18,478 nucleotides of DNA from JBBQER01 sp052148155 (GTDB lineage: Bacteria; Actinomycetota; Acidimicrobiia; IMCC26256; PALSA-610): NCBI GenBank assembly GCA_052148155.1, contig JBKQIY010000033.1, forward strand, positions 1-18,478, written 5' to 3'. The notes beneath the pieces are model-generated. The model saw only the letters and a program-made list of their open reading frames with translations, had not been told where the DNA came from and did no database searches. Numbering within the stretch: position 1 is the first letter of the stretch; the number at the start of each line of letters is the position of its first letter. This document shows positions 1 to 6,635 of the stretch, piece after piece. A program made the translations under genes and the position numbers.

Positions 1-500
1 GACAGCTTCCGCACCAACAAAGTGCGCGTGATGCTTACCTCACTGGGCATGGTCATCGGATCGGCCTCGCTCATCCTGGTGGTGACCGTGGGGCTTACGG
101 GTAAGCAGTACATCCTGCACCTGATTCAGGCCATCGGGAGCAACATGGTGGAGGTGGAATACTCCGGCGGCGGCCCTGGGTCGAGTGCGCAACACGACTT
201 CCGCAACGATTACCTGACGCGGGCAGACGAGACGGCCGTAATTGAGCAAGTCCCGGCCATAGCTTATTCCTCACCCATGCTGCAGATGCATGACCGCATC
301 GGCTTCGGCAATGGGGTGGTGAAAGACATTCTGGTGCTCGGGGTCTCGCCCCAGTACAGGCAGGTTCGCAACCTGATCCTGATCGCCGGCCGGTTCTTCG
401 ACGATGAGGACGATATAACTCATGCCAAGGTCGCGGTGGTGACTGAGCCTTTCGCCAGGCAGAAGTTCGGGACCCCCAACGCCGTCAATCAGACTTTCGA
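1..500 (+). CDS. ABC transporter permease fragment, MacB/FtsX type (partial at both ends)
   Basis: The reading frame is open from base 1 and covers the first transmembrane helix and part of the periplasmic domain of a MacB/FtsX-type permease. The start reads DSFRTNKVRVMLTSLGMVIG, where the R-x-N-K-x-R-x-x-L-T-x-L-G-M-V-I-G pattern is the hallmark of the first helix in this family. It is followed by a periplasmic stretch with LVLGVSPQYRQVRNLILIAGRFF, typical of MacB_PCD. Such permeases work with a MacB-type ATPase in export of peptides, lipoproteins or drugs. Homology breaks at about 495-503, where the sequence turns into aldehyde dehydrogenase in another frame; the remaining codons to the stop at 567 are meaningless. 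No start codon is assigned because the 5' end lies outside the window. GC is lower than downstream (for example 34/60 in bases 1-60 against 45/60 in 721-780), so this piece probably has another origin. Confidence 0.75.
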
Positions 501-1178
501 GAAATCGTGCTCGACGACGTCAATCTCGACGCCGCGATGCTCGACCAGCTCGTGCAAAGCGGAGTGATGAACAACGGTCAGGTGTGCGGCGCGCAGAGCC
601 GCATCCTCGTGTCGCGCCGCCGGTACGCCGAAGTGGTCGACGCGCTCGGGAGTGCACTCGGCGCGCTCAAGGTCGGTGACGCGCTCGACGACTCCACCCA
701 AATCGGTCCGCTCGTCGCGGAGCGCCAGCGCACGCGCGTCGAAGGCTACATCGACGCCGGCAAAGCAGCCGGCGCCCGCGTGGTGGTCGGTGGCGGCCGT
801 CCGGCCGATCTACCGCGCGGCTGGTATGTCGAGCCGACCGTGTTCGCCGACGTCGACAACTCGATGAAGATCGCGCGAGAAGAGATCTTCGGGCCGGTAC
901 TGTCGGTGATTCCCTACGACGACGAGGACAACGCGGTCCGCATCGCGAACGACTCCGACTACGGCCTGTGCGGTTCGGTGTGGACGTCCGACCCGGCCCG
1001 CGCCGAGCAGATCGCGGCACGTATGCGCACCGGAGTCGTCGCGATCAACTCGGCGATGATTCTCGACATCAACAGCCCGTTCGGCGGGTTCAAGAAGTCG
1101 GGTATCGGCCGCGAGCTCGGACCCGAAGGCATCGGCCCGTACACGGAGCTGCAGACCATCGTTCTTCCCGCGGGGTAG
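501..1178 (+). CDS. Aldehyde dehydrogenase, C-terminal half (5' truncated)
   Basis: This is the catalytic C-terminal half of an NAD(P)-dependent aldehyde dehydrogenase, which oxidises an aldehyde to the carboxylic acid. About 225 residues are present against roughly 480 for the family, so the N-terminal coenzyme-binding half is missing. The fragment begins at EIVLDDVNLDAA, which in complete enzymes follows the conserved ELGGKS segment. The catalytic cysteine lies in NNGQVCGAQSR (codon 585-587). The conserved REEIFGPVLSV and the C-terminal SPFGGFKKSGIGRELGPEG segments are intact, and the TAG stop is at 1176-1178. An ATG or GTG inside the fragment could be called as a start (GTG at 507), but it would not give a functional enzyme. 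The break upstream joins it to an unrelated permease. The specific substrate cannot be deduced. Confidence 0.85.
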   Translation, partial: EIVLDDVNLDAAMLDQLVQSGVMNNGQVCGAQSRILVSRRRYAEVVDALGSALGALKVGDALDDSTQIGPLVAERQRTRVEGYIDAGKAAGARVVVGGGRPADLPRGWYVEPTVFADVDNSMKIAREEIFGPVLSVIPYDDEDNAVRIANDSDYGLCGSVWTSDPARAEQIAARMRTGVVAINSAMILDINSPFGGFKKSGIGRELGPEGIGPYTELQTIVLPAG

Positions 1179-1189
1179 CAGGGTTCGCC

Positions 1190-1387
1190 GTGTCGGTGCA
1201 GATGCGGATCGCGCTGGGGACGATCTGCGTCTTCAACGCGCTGATCCTCGTCGTGCTCGGCGGCGCAGCACTGTTCTTCGTGGACGGTCGCGCCGCGCCG
1301 CTCCTCGCGTGCGCCCTCTGGTTCGGCGCAGGCCTCCTGTTCGGACTCGCGCGCCATCTCCGCAGAGGAACCGACTGGGGCACCTAG
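1190..1387 (+). CDS. Small two-helix membrane protein, unknown function
   Basis: A 65-residue protein beginning at GTG 1190, eleven bases after the aldehyde dehydrogenase stop, in the same direction and probably co-transcribed. An AGGG sits about seven bases before the start. The sequence has two hydrophobic stretches, roughly residues 6-29 (IALGTICVFNALILVVLGGA) and 34-53 (APLLACALWFGAGLLFGLA), and ends with a short basic tail (RHLRRGTDWGT). This is consistent with a helical hairpin in the cytoplasmic membrane with a positive cytoplasmic C-terminus. I do not recognise a family. A longer reading frame extends upstream to 968, but that part overlaps the aldehyde dehydrogenase and is arginine-rich shadow sequence. 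Confidence 0.55.
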   Translation: MSVQMRIALGTICVFNALILVVLGGAALFFVDGRAAPLLACALWFGAGLLFGLARHLRRGTDWGT

Positions 1388-1888
1388 CGCGGACGTTGCC
1401 GCGTGTTCGACGCCACGGTCAGGTCGCTTCGATCCCCACACCCACGAAACGGGTTGACGGTTCCTTGCCGACGACGCAGTCGATGTCGCAGCTGACGTCG
1501 ACGCGCCGAACCGGCGTGGCGCGCGCTGCAGCTCCCGCGACGATTCGACAACGCCGGACACGATGGACGCCGTACGGGTTCGGCCCCGATCGCCGAGCGG
1601 ACCGGTTCGGCGCCGTGTCCGCGTCTCGGCCGCGACACAACCGATCCGGCTCGCCAGCTGTCGCACGTCACTCCGACGGCGTTCGGGTCGCGCTCGTCGG
1701 TCGCGCTTGGCATGCCTGTCGTGCGGAGCCGACCCGTCGGATCGTGGTCGGAGCGAGGTCGAGGCACACGCCTTTCGTGCCCGGCGTAGGGTGAGCGCGT
1801 CGTGTGATCGCTCGCGCGGTCGGTGTGTGTTGCTGCAGGTGGGCAGGGTTCGGGTGTGTGTGTTCGGCGTGGGTGAGGAGGGTGGCGG
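1388..1888. other. Gene-free block between the dehydrogenase locus and the SPFH gene
   Basis: About 500 bases with no convincing reading frame on either strand; the open frames across it translate to arginine/proline/threonine-rich shadow protein. It holds a 12-bp perfect inverted repeat (1503-1514 and 1602-1613, core CCGAACCGG), a short hairpin (1502-1507 with 1518-1523) and a promoter-like TAGGGT at 1787-1792. From about 1800 onward the + strand becomes strongly rich in G and T, a bias that continues into the following gene. A stretch at 1602-1638 resembles one at 11437-11477 in another gene-free block. Confidence 0.6.
1787..1792 (+). promoter_or_regulatory. -10 promoter box TAGGGT for the SPFH gene
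   Basis: TAGGGT matches the actinobacterial TAnnnT -10 consensus and is preceded by gcg. A transcript starting about seven bases downstream would have a leader of roughly 90 bases before the ATG at 1889. No convincing -35 box is visible. Confidence 0.45.
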
Positions 1889-3937
1889 ATGGCTGTGATT
1901 GGGGTCGGGGCGGTATTGGTCGTTGCGGTGTTGGTGGTCGCGGTCGGGTTGTCTTCGGTGAAGTCGATCGGTCCGACGGAAGTCGGGCTGGTGACGAAGC
2001 GGTTCGGGTTGGGGACGTTAGGTGACGACAATCCGGTCGCGTTTGGCGGTGAGGCTGGCTATCAGGCGAAGTTGTTGATGCCAGGTTTGCGGTTCAAGTT
2101 GTGGCCGATCTTTGGAGTGAAGAAGTTTCCGTGGGTGCAGGTGCCGGCAGGTGAGATCGGAGTGGTGATCGCGCAGGTTGGTGGGCCGTTACCGGTCGGC
2201 GCGAAGAGTGGCGTGTATCGGCCCGAGTTCGGGAATTTCTCGCATCTGGAAGGGTTTATTTCGGGTGGTGGGCAGAAAGGCGTGCAACGTCTGGTATTGC
2301 CGCCCGGGACGTTGTTGCCGATGCATCCGGTCGCGTTCATGGTGATCACGTCGCGCAAGGTGTTCGGACTGTCGGTTTCGCCGGATCTGGTGCAGCGGGT
2401 GCGGGGGGCGGGCGGCGCGATGCGTCCGGAAACGTTTGGGCTGACGCCGGAGCAGCTGCAGGTGGTCGTGATCGCGCCGGTCGGACCGCAAGACGTTGTG
2501 GGGATCGTGACTGCGCTCGAAGGTGAGCCACTTCCGTTGGGTGACATCGCAAGCCGCTTAGGTGGCTATGACGACATCGCAGCGATGGAGTTGGAAGCGA
2601 GCACGGTCGATTCGCAGATCATCGAGGTGCTGCTCGGCAGTAAGAACACGTTGCATAACAACTATCAGAACTTTCAGGCGTTCTTAGACGCGGGCGGCAA
2701 GATCGGTTTGCAGCATGATCCGTTGTTGTACGGCGCGTATCTGCTGAACCCGTTTTTGGTGCGGGTCGACATGGTCCCGATGTTGGTGGTGAATCAGGGC
2801 GAAGTTGCCGTGATGAAGGCGTATGTCGGTCTTCCGACGTTGGACACGTCGGGCGCGGAGTTCAAGTTCGGGTCGATTGTGCGGCCGGGACATCGGGGAA
2901 TCTGGCAGGAGCCGTTACGTACCGGGAAATATGCGATCAATCCGCGTGTGTACGCGGCGGAGATCGTTCCCACGTCGATCTTGACCCTCAACTGGGCGAA
3001 CGCGGTGTCGACGGCACATAACCTCGACGCGCATCTTTCGCCGATCGAGGCGAAGAGCCGGGAAGGGTTCGTGTTTGAGATCGACTTGCAGGTCCAGATC
3101 CATGTTCCGGATACCCGCGCGCCGAAGGTGATCTCGATGGTCGGCACGATGCAGAACCTCGTGAACGAGGTCCTGCAAGCGGCGGTCGGGAACCATTTCC
3201 GCAACACGTTGCAGGGCCTCGAAGCGATCCGGTTTATCGAGACCCGAGCCCAAGTTCAAGAAACCGCGTACGAGGCGATCACCGCCTATCTGAACGCCTA
3301 CGACGTCGAAACCCGCGGGGTGTACATCCAAGACGTCCAGTTCCCGCAGGAGCTCGTGTCGGTGTTGACCCAACGTGAGATCGCCAACCAGGAGCAGGCA
3401 ACGTTCGTCGAACAGGAACGGGCGCAGATGGCCCGCGTCGACGTCGAAAAAGCGAAAGGTACTGCCGACATGCAGGCGCAACTCGCGGCGTCGGCGGTCG
3501 GTATCGGCATCCGCGACAACGAAGCGCAAGCCCGCGAGGCCCAAGCTCGGGGCGAAGCCGCCTACGTCGAACTGACCGGGAAAGCCGAAGCGACCAAAAC
3601 CGAAGCGATCGGACTGGCCGAAGCCAAAGCCACCGAAGCGCTCGGACTGGCCCGCGCGGCGGGGTTCGAAGCACAAACCCAGGCGCTCGGACAGGCCGCG
3701 ACCGCGCTGGTCGCGGTCGCCAACGCCGTCGCCGACGGGCACATCACCGTCGTGCCCGAAGTCCTGGTCGCAGGCGGCGGCGGCGCGATCGAAGGCCTCG
3801 CCGCGACGCTCATGCGGACATTCGGGACCACAGACCGACCTGCTCCGACAGTACGCCCGAAGGTCGCCGTCGGCGCCGCCGACGAAGTGCTCGACGCACC
3901 CGTACAGCAGGCCACCGACGAACTGTTGAAGACGTAA
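1889..3937 (+). CDS. SPFH/band-7 domain membrane protein, flotillin-like
   Basis: A 682-residue SPFH (stomatin/prohibitin/flotillin/HflK) protein, probably a membrane scaffold that organises membrane microdomains. The ATG at 1889 has a very strong ribosome site (GGAGGG with more purines directly before the start). Residues 2-22 form one membrane helix. Residues 25-330 contain repeated beta-rich modules: PTEVGLVTKRFG (29-40), GEIGVVIAQVG (88-98) with VQRLVLPPGTLLPMHP (132-147), and GEVAVMKAYVG (304-314) with RPGHRGIWQEPLRTGKYAIN (332-351). The SPFH core follows to about residue 495. Residues 495-600 are an Ala/Glu-rich coiled coil (REIANQEQATFVEQERAQMA onward) containing 11-residue repeats (TEAIGLAEAKA, TEALGLARAAG). 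The tail includes a Gly-rich turn and TVVPEVLVAGGGG. The protein is longer than usual flotillins (about 420-500 residues). Codon use changes around codon 367, from TTG/GTG/GTT-rich to CTC/GCC/GAA-rich. No NfeD partner gene is visible next to it. It converges with the acyl-CoA dehydrogenase gene, nine bases away. Confidence 0.85.
   Translation: MAVIGVGAVLVVAVLVVAVGLSSVKSIGPTEVGLVTKRFGLGTLGDDNPVAFGGEAGYQAKLLMPGLRFKLWPIFGVKKFPWVQVPAGEIGVVIAQVGGPLPVGAKSGVYRPEFGNFSHLEGFISGGGQKGVQRLVLPPGTLLPMHPVAFMVITSRKVFGLSVSPDLVQRVRGAGGAMRPETFGLTPEQLQVVVIAPVGPQDVVGIVTALEGEPLPLGDIASRLGGYDDIAAMELEASTVDSQIIEVLLGSKNTLHNNYQNFQAFLDAGGKIGLQHDPLLYGAYLLNPFLVRVDMVPMLVVNQGEVAVMKAYVGLPTLDTSGAEFKFGSIVRPGHRGIWQEPLRTGKYAINPRVYAAEIVPTSILTLNWANAVSTAHNLDAHLSPIEAKSREGFVFEIDLQVQIHVPDTRAPKVISMVGTMQNLVNEVLQAAVGNHFRNTLQGLEAIRFIETRAQVQETAYEAITAYLNAYDVETRGVYIQDVQFPQELVSVLTQREIANQEQATFVEQERAQMARVDVEKAKGTADMQAQLAASAVGIGIRDNEAQAREAQARGEAAYVELTGKAEATKTEAIGLAEAKATEALGLARAAGFEAQTQALGQAATALVAVANAVADGHITVVPEVLVAGGGGAIEGLAATLMRTFGTTDRPAPTVRPKVAVGAADEVLDAPVQQATDELLKT
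3599..3652 (+). repeat. Tandem 33-base imperfect repeat in the coiled-coil region
   Basis: Two 21-base copies (3599-3619 and 3632-3652) differ at one base and are offset by 33 bases, giving an 11-residue (hendecad) period in the encoded coiled coil. Confidence 0.7.
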
Positions 3938-3946
3938 TCCTGGCCC

Positions 3947-5161
3947 TCAGCGGAGAACGTCGCGCCAGGGGACCCCTTTGTCGACGCGGGGCTCGCCGGG
4001 AAGTCCGAGGACACGCTCGCCGATGATGTTCTTCATCACTTCGTCGGAACCGCCCGCGATATGTGCGGCGGGTGCGCCGAGCAGCGTCTGGTGCCAGCGG
4101 TAGTCGTCGTCGCCGGCCGCGATGGCACCGGCGCCGACGATGTCGATCGCGAGCTCTCCCATCTCGGTCATCATCCGGCCGCCGAACAGCTTCCCGATCG
4201 AACCTTCGGGGCCCGGTACTTGGCCTTTCAGCGCCGCCGTCAACGTCCGCATCGACGAGAACTTTTGGATGCGATGCTTTGTGTAGAGGTCTGCGAGCCG
4301 CTGGCGGACAAGCAGGTCGGTGTTCATTCCGCGCCGACGGGCGAGAGCGATGAGATCGTGCACCGAACCGCGTGCGCCGCCGCCACCGCCGGAGCCGATC
4401 GCGACGCGTTCGTTCATCAGGGTCGTGATCGCGACGGTCCAGCCCTCATGCACGCCGCCGAGTACCTGATCGTGCGGGACGCGTACGTCGTCGAAGAACA
4501 CTTCGTTGAACGATGCCCCGCCGTTCATTTGTTTGAGCGGCTTGATCGTGATCCCGGGCGCGCGCATGTCGACGATGAAAGCGGTGATGCCTTTGTGCTT
4601 TTCGGCGTCAGGGTTCGTACGGCAGATGATCTCGCCGAAATCGGAGTACTGCGCGCCCGATGTCCAAACCTTCTGTCCATTGAGGACCCACTCGTCGCCG
4701 TCTCGTACCGCGGTGGTCGACAGTGACGCGACGTCGGAGCCGGCACCTGGCTCGCTGAACAGTTGACTCCAGATCTCCTCACCGCGCAGCAGTTTGGTGA
4801 GATACCGCTGCTGTTGTGGCTCGGTGCCGCAGGCCCGCAACGTCGGCGCGATCATGCCGAGACCGATCACGAACACCGCGGTCGGCACGTCGAAACGTGC
4901 TTCTTCTTGTCCGAAGATCATCTGCTGCATGGTTGTGCCGTTGCGGCCGCCGAAGTCGGGTTCCCACGTGATGCGCGCGAATCCGGCGTCGAATTTCAGT
5001 GCCTGCCAGCGTCGGGCGCGCGCGAGATAGTCGGCACCGCCCGGTTCGAACATCGTGCCTGCGTCGGCCCCGGTGCCGGCGACGGCGGGAGCGTTGGTCT
5101 CGAGCCAGTCGCGGCATTCGTTCCGCCAGGCGGCTTCTTCGGGTGAGTCGTTGAAATCCAT
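3947..5161 (-). CDS. Acyl-CoA dehydrogenase (FadE family)
   Basis: A 404-residue flavoprotein that introduces the alpha-beta double bond into an acyl-CoA, passing electrons to ETF. It has full family length. The FAD-binding signature LFSEPGAGSDVASLSTTA is at residues 135-151, followed by VLNGQKVWTSGAQYSDF (159-175). The C-terminal signature AGGSDEVMKNIIGERVLGLP is at 369-388. The position that carries the catalytic glutamate in medium-chain enzymes (the EG of YEGT) is glycine here; the likely base is Glu251 in LMNERVAIGSG, the helix-G position used in isovaleryl- and long-chain-type enzymes. A run of glycines (258-262) follows it. The ATG at 5159-5161 is the most upstream start available in frame; the nearest purine-rich stretch (GGTGG) is about 11 bases away, inside a small hairpin, so translation may depend on coupling to the upstream gene. 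The substrate is not predictable; neighbours do not show a sterol or aromatic cluster. Confidence 0.93.
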   Translation of the reverse strand: MDFNDSPEEAAWRNECRDWLETNAPAVAGTGADAGTMFEPGGADYLARARRWQALKFDAGFARITWEPDFGGRNGTTMQQMIFGQEEARFDVPTAVFVIGLGMIAPTLRACGTEPQQQRYLTKLLRGEEIWSQLFSEPGAGSDVASLSTTAVRDGDEWVLNGQKVWTSGAQYSDFGEIICRTNPDAEKHKGITAFIVDMRAPGITIKPLKQMNGGASFNEVFFDDVRVPHDQVLGGVHEGWTVAITTLMNERVAIGSGGGGGARGSVHDLIALARRRGMNTDLLVRQRLADLYTKHRIQKFSSMRTLTAALKGQVPGPEGSIGKLFGGRMMTEMGELAIDIVGAGAIAAGDDDYRWHQTLLGAPAAHIAGGSDEVMKNIIGERVLGLPGEPRVDKGVPWRDVLR

Positions 5162-5169
5162 TGGCTCAT

Positions 5170-5186
5170 GCCACCTTCATGGTGGC
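5170..5186 (-). promoter_or_regulatory. Small hairpin over the acyl-CoA dehydrogenase ribosome-binding region
   Basis: GCCACC (5170-5175) and GGTGGC (5181-5186) form a 6-bp stem with a 5-base loop, located 8-25 bases upstream of the dehydrogenase start on the - strand. On the mRNA the GGTGG part could act as the ribosome site, so the stem could modulate translation. Chance occurrence is possible in such GC-rich DNA. Confidence 0.3.
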
Positions 5187-5192
5187 CGACCG

Positions 5193-5522
5193 TCAAATCG
5201 ACGAGGTCGGCGGCGGGTCCGCGTCGGGAGGCAGGGGCGGAGGAGGCGCCGACGACGATGCGCTCCGTTCGGTGGGCGCGTATTCCGGCCAGGTGACCGG
5301 CCTCGGCAGCGGTTTGGGCAGTGGGGTCGCGGCCGGCATGTGCCGACGTCCGATCGGTGCCCAGATCCCCAACGCGAAACCGAGGACCACCAGCGCGACC
5401 GGCAGCCACGTGAGCAGGGCGCTTTGGAGCTTCACGACACCGCCGAACACGAGATCGAGGTCGATGCAGATACCGAGGAAGAGGCCGCCGAACAGGCCAC
5501 GGATCGGGCGGCCGCGCGTCAT
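5193..5522 (-). CDS. Small membrane protein with proline-rich tail, unknown function
   Basis: A 109-residue protein whose ATG (5520-5522) overlaps the TGA of the preceding gene as ATGA, which points to translational coupling. After a short basic N-terminus (MTRGRPIRG) come two hydrophobic segments, about residues 9-31 (LFGGLFLGICIDLDLVFGGVV) and 35-55 (ALLTWLPVALVVLGFALGIW). A polar, proline-rich C-terminal half follows (PLPKPLPRPVTWPEYAPTER, then PPPPLPPDADPPP). This resembles a membrane anchor with an extended disordered tail. The first helix contains two aspartates (DLDL), unusual for a plain anchor. It lies 31 bases upstream of the acyl-CoA dehydrogenase in the same direction, so the three genes 6058-3947 may form one operon. 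A longer frame continues upstream to 6125, but it overlaps the preceding gene and is shadow sequence. I recognise no family. Confidence 0.7.
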   Translation of the reverse strand: MTRGRPIRGLFGGLFLGICIDLDLVFGGVVKLQSALLTWLPVALVVLGFALGIWAPIGRRHMPAATPLPKPLPRPVTWPEYAPTERSASSSAPPPPLPPDADPPPTSSI

Positions 5523-6058
5523 ATTCGGCTGGCCTTCACCCGCATGACGACACCGACGTTGATGAGCGCCAACACGGTCAGCAGGAGCGATGCGACAAAC
5601 GCCGGGTTCTTCAGCTTCGATCCTACGATCTGCACGTCGATGCTGGCGGTGCATACGACATTGCCGCGTTCGGAGTGATGGCCGAAGACGGTGAGCTTCG
5701 GACCGACCAACACCGCGGGCAGATCGTAGGTGTACACCCCGCTGTTCGCGTCCCGGCTTGACAGCCCGTCCCAACTCCCATTGCCGATGATGGCATGTCC
5801 GAACGGCGGCGGCAGCTTGAGGTACACCTTGCCTTCGATGTTGCGTTTCCCGGTCCCGCTCGCCACGGTGCCCCGCCAGTGAATTACGCCGGCGCGCGGG
5901 ACGACCGCGAGGTCGTCGATCTTCGGGTCGTAGACCCTGCCGTTGATCGTGCCGGTCGCGGTACAGGGTCCCGCAAGCTCGGCGTACGCGGCGCTGGCTG
6001 TGAGGACAGGCACCAACGCGATGATTGCCAGGGCGACCAGGATCCGGATCAGTCTCAT
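5519..6058 (-). CDS. Exported protein with C-terminal membrane anchor, unknown function
   Basis: A 179-residue protein. A Sec-type signal peptide covers residues 1-26 (MRLIRILVALAIIALVPVL then TASAAYA, cleavage likely after AYA). An extracytoplasmic domain of about 120 residues contains two cysteines (GPCTATG near the start and NVVCTAS near the end) that could pair, and recognisable beta-strand-like stretches such as GVIHWRGTV and NIEGKVYLKLPPPFG. A membrane helix at about 152-172 (PAFVASLLLTVLALINVGVV) and a short basic tail (MRVKASRI) follow, giving a type I topology. The ATG at 6056-6058 has GGGAAGG close upstream and a -10 box further up. The small membrane protein is coupled directly downstream by a 4-base overlap, so the two probably act together at the membrane. 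No known family is recognised. Confidence 0.75.
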   Translation of the reverse strand: MRLIRILVALAIIALVPVLTASAAYAELAGPCTATGTINGRVYDPKIDDLAVVPRAGVIHWRGTVASGTGKRNIEGKVYLKLPPPFGHAIIGNGSWDGLSSRDANSGVYTYDLPAVLVGPKLTVFGHHSERGNVVCTASIDVQIVGSKLKNPAFVASLLLTVLALINVGVVMRVKASRI

Positions 6059-6087
6059 GGCCTTCCCGCGTCCAGGCTGCTGACGTG

Positions 6088-6093
6088 AGGGTA
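6088..6093 (-). promoter_or_regulatory. -10 promoter box TACCCT for the 6058 gene
   Basis: On the - strand TACCCT fits the TAnnnT pattern. A start about seven bases downstream gives a leader of about 23 bases that includes the purine-rich ribosome site. No clear -35 box. Confidence 0.45.
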
Positions 6094-6528
6094 CGGAAGG
6101 TTCGGGTGTCGGTCAACGACTGCAAGAGTTATAGCTGAGGATGTGAACGCCCACACGATCGGACCCCGAAGCGATCGACCAGATCGGCGAGCAACAATGG
6201 CTCGTTCATCGTTGCCCAACAACGCGGTTGACCGTGTCATACGAAACGTACCAACCGTCCGCCGAGATCCGACGTCTGAGTTGTCGGCGACCACCATGAG
6301 CGGCCGCGCAACCCATCACGCTGTTCGGCGTTCGCGACACCGCGCGTTGGAACAGGGTCGACGGTCGCCCCAGACCGCGCCAGGCGGGGCCGGGTCCCGT
6401 CTCGACTGTGCCCCGGCGCGGCGATGCGATGCGCGCACGTCGACGTGTCCGACGTTGGCGCGTCGCGTCCGTTCACCGCGATCGGAGTGCTGGTTCCCGT
6501 CATGGTCATGTGACGTTCCACCCGATGT

Positions 6529-6547
6529 ACGCAGACGCGGTCTGCGT
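6529..6547. repeat. 8-bp perfect inverted repeat (hairpin)
   Basis: ACGCAGAC and GTCTGCGT are separated by three bases (GCG). It lies just beyond the larger hairpin at 6569-6614 and could be a secondary transcription stop or a protein-binding dyad. Confidence 0.5.
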
Positions 6548-6568
6548 CGTCGTACGGTCGCTGAGCAG

Positions 6569-6614
6569 GCGACACCGAACCGATGCTGACATGACCGCAT
6601 CGGTTCGGTGTCGT
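6569..6614 (-). terminator. Strong hairpin, likely transcription terminator of the large gene
   Basis: Arms 6570-6585 (CGACACCGAACCGATG) and 6598-6613 are perfectly complementary over 16 bp. One further C-G pair inside and a G-T pair outside leave a 10-base loop. It begins about 22 bases after the TAG of the large - strand gene, as expected for an intrinsic terminator. There is no T-tract; terminators without one are common in high-GC actinobacteria. The perfect symmetry would work in either direction. Confidence 0.65.
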
Positions 6615-6635
6615 TGAACCCTAGGCCGCCAAGTC

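Larger units (their letters stand above)
6059..6635. other. Gene-free block downstream of the large secreted protein gene
   Basis: About 575 bases between the 3' end of the large gene and the 5' end of the 6058 gene, both on the - strand. Open frames here are arginine-rich with no protein-like pattern. The left edge carries the promoter of the 6058 gene. The right edge carries two hairpins (6529-6547 and 6569-6614). Nothing else is recognised in the middle (about 6130-6520); a small RNA cannot be excluded. Confidence 0.6.

Noticed and set aside
501..567. C-terminal extension of the permease frame
   Set aside because: These codons are the aldehyde dehydrogenase read out of frame (Ser/Thr/Cys-rich), not permease sequence.
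1502..1523. 6-bp hairpin about 115 bases after the small membrane protein gene as a terminator
   Set aside because: Short stem with a 10-base loop, no T-tract and far from the stop codon; evidence too weak.
1384..2031. Open frame of 215 codons on the - strand across the first gene-free block
   Set aside because: Thr/Pro/Arg-rich low-complexity translation, runs into the SPFH gene in antisense, no ribosome site or family pattern.
6143..6589. Open frame of 148 codons on the + strand in the second gene-free block
   Set aside because: Arginine-rich, no protein-like hydrophobic pattern, no ribosome site, and it runs through the 6529-6547 hairpin and into the terminator hairpin.
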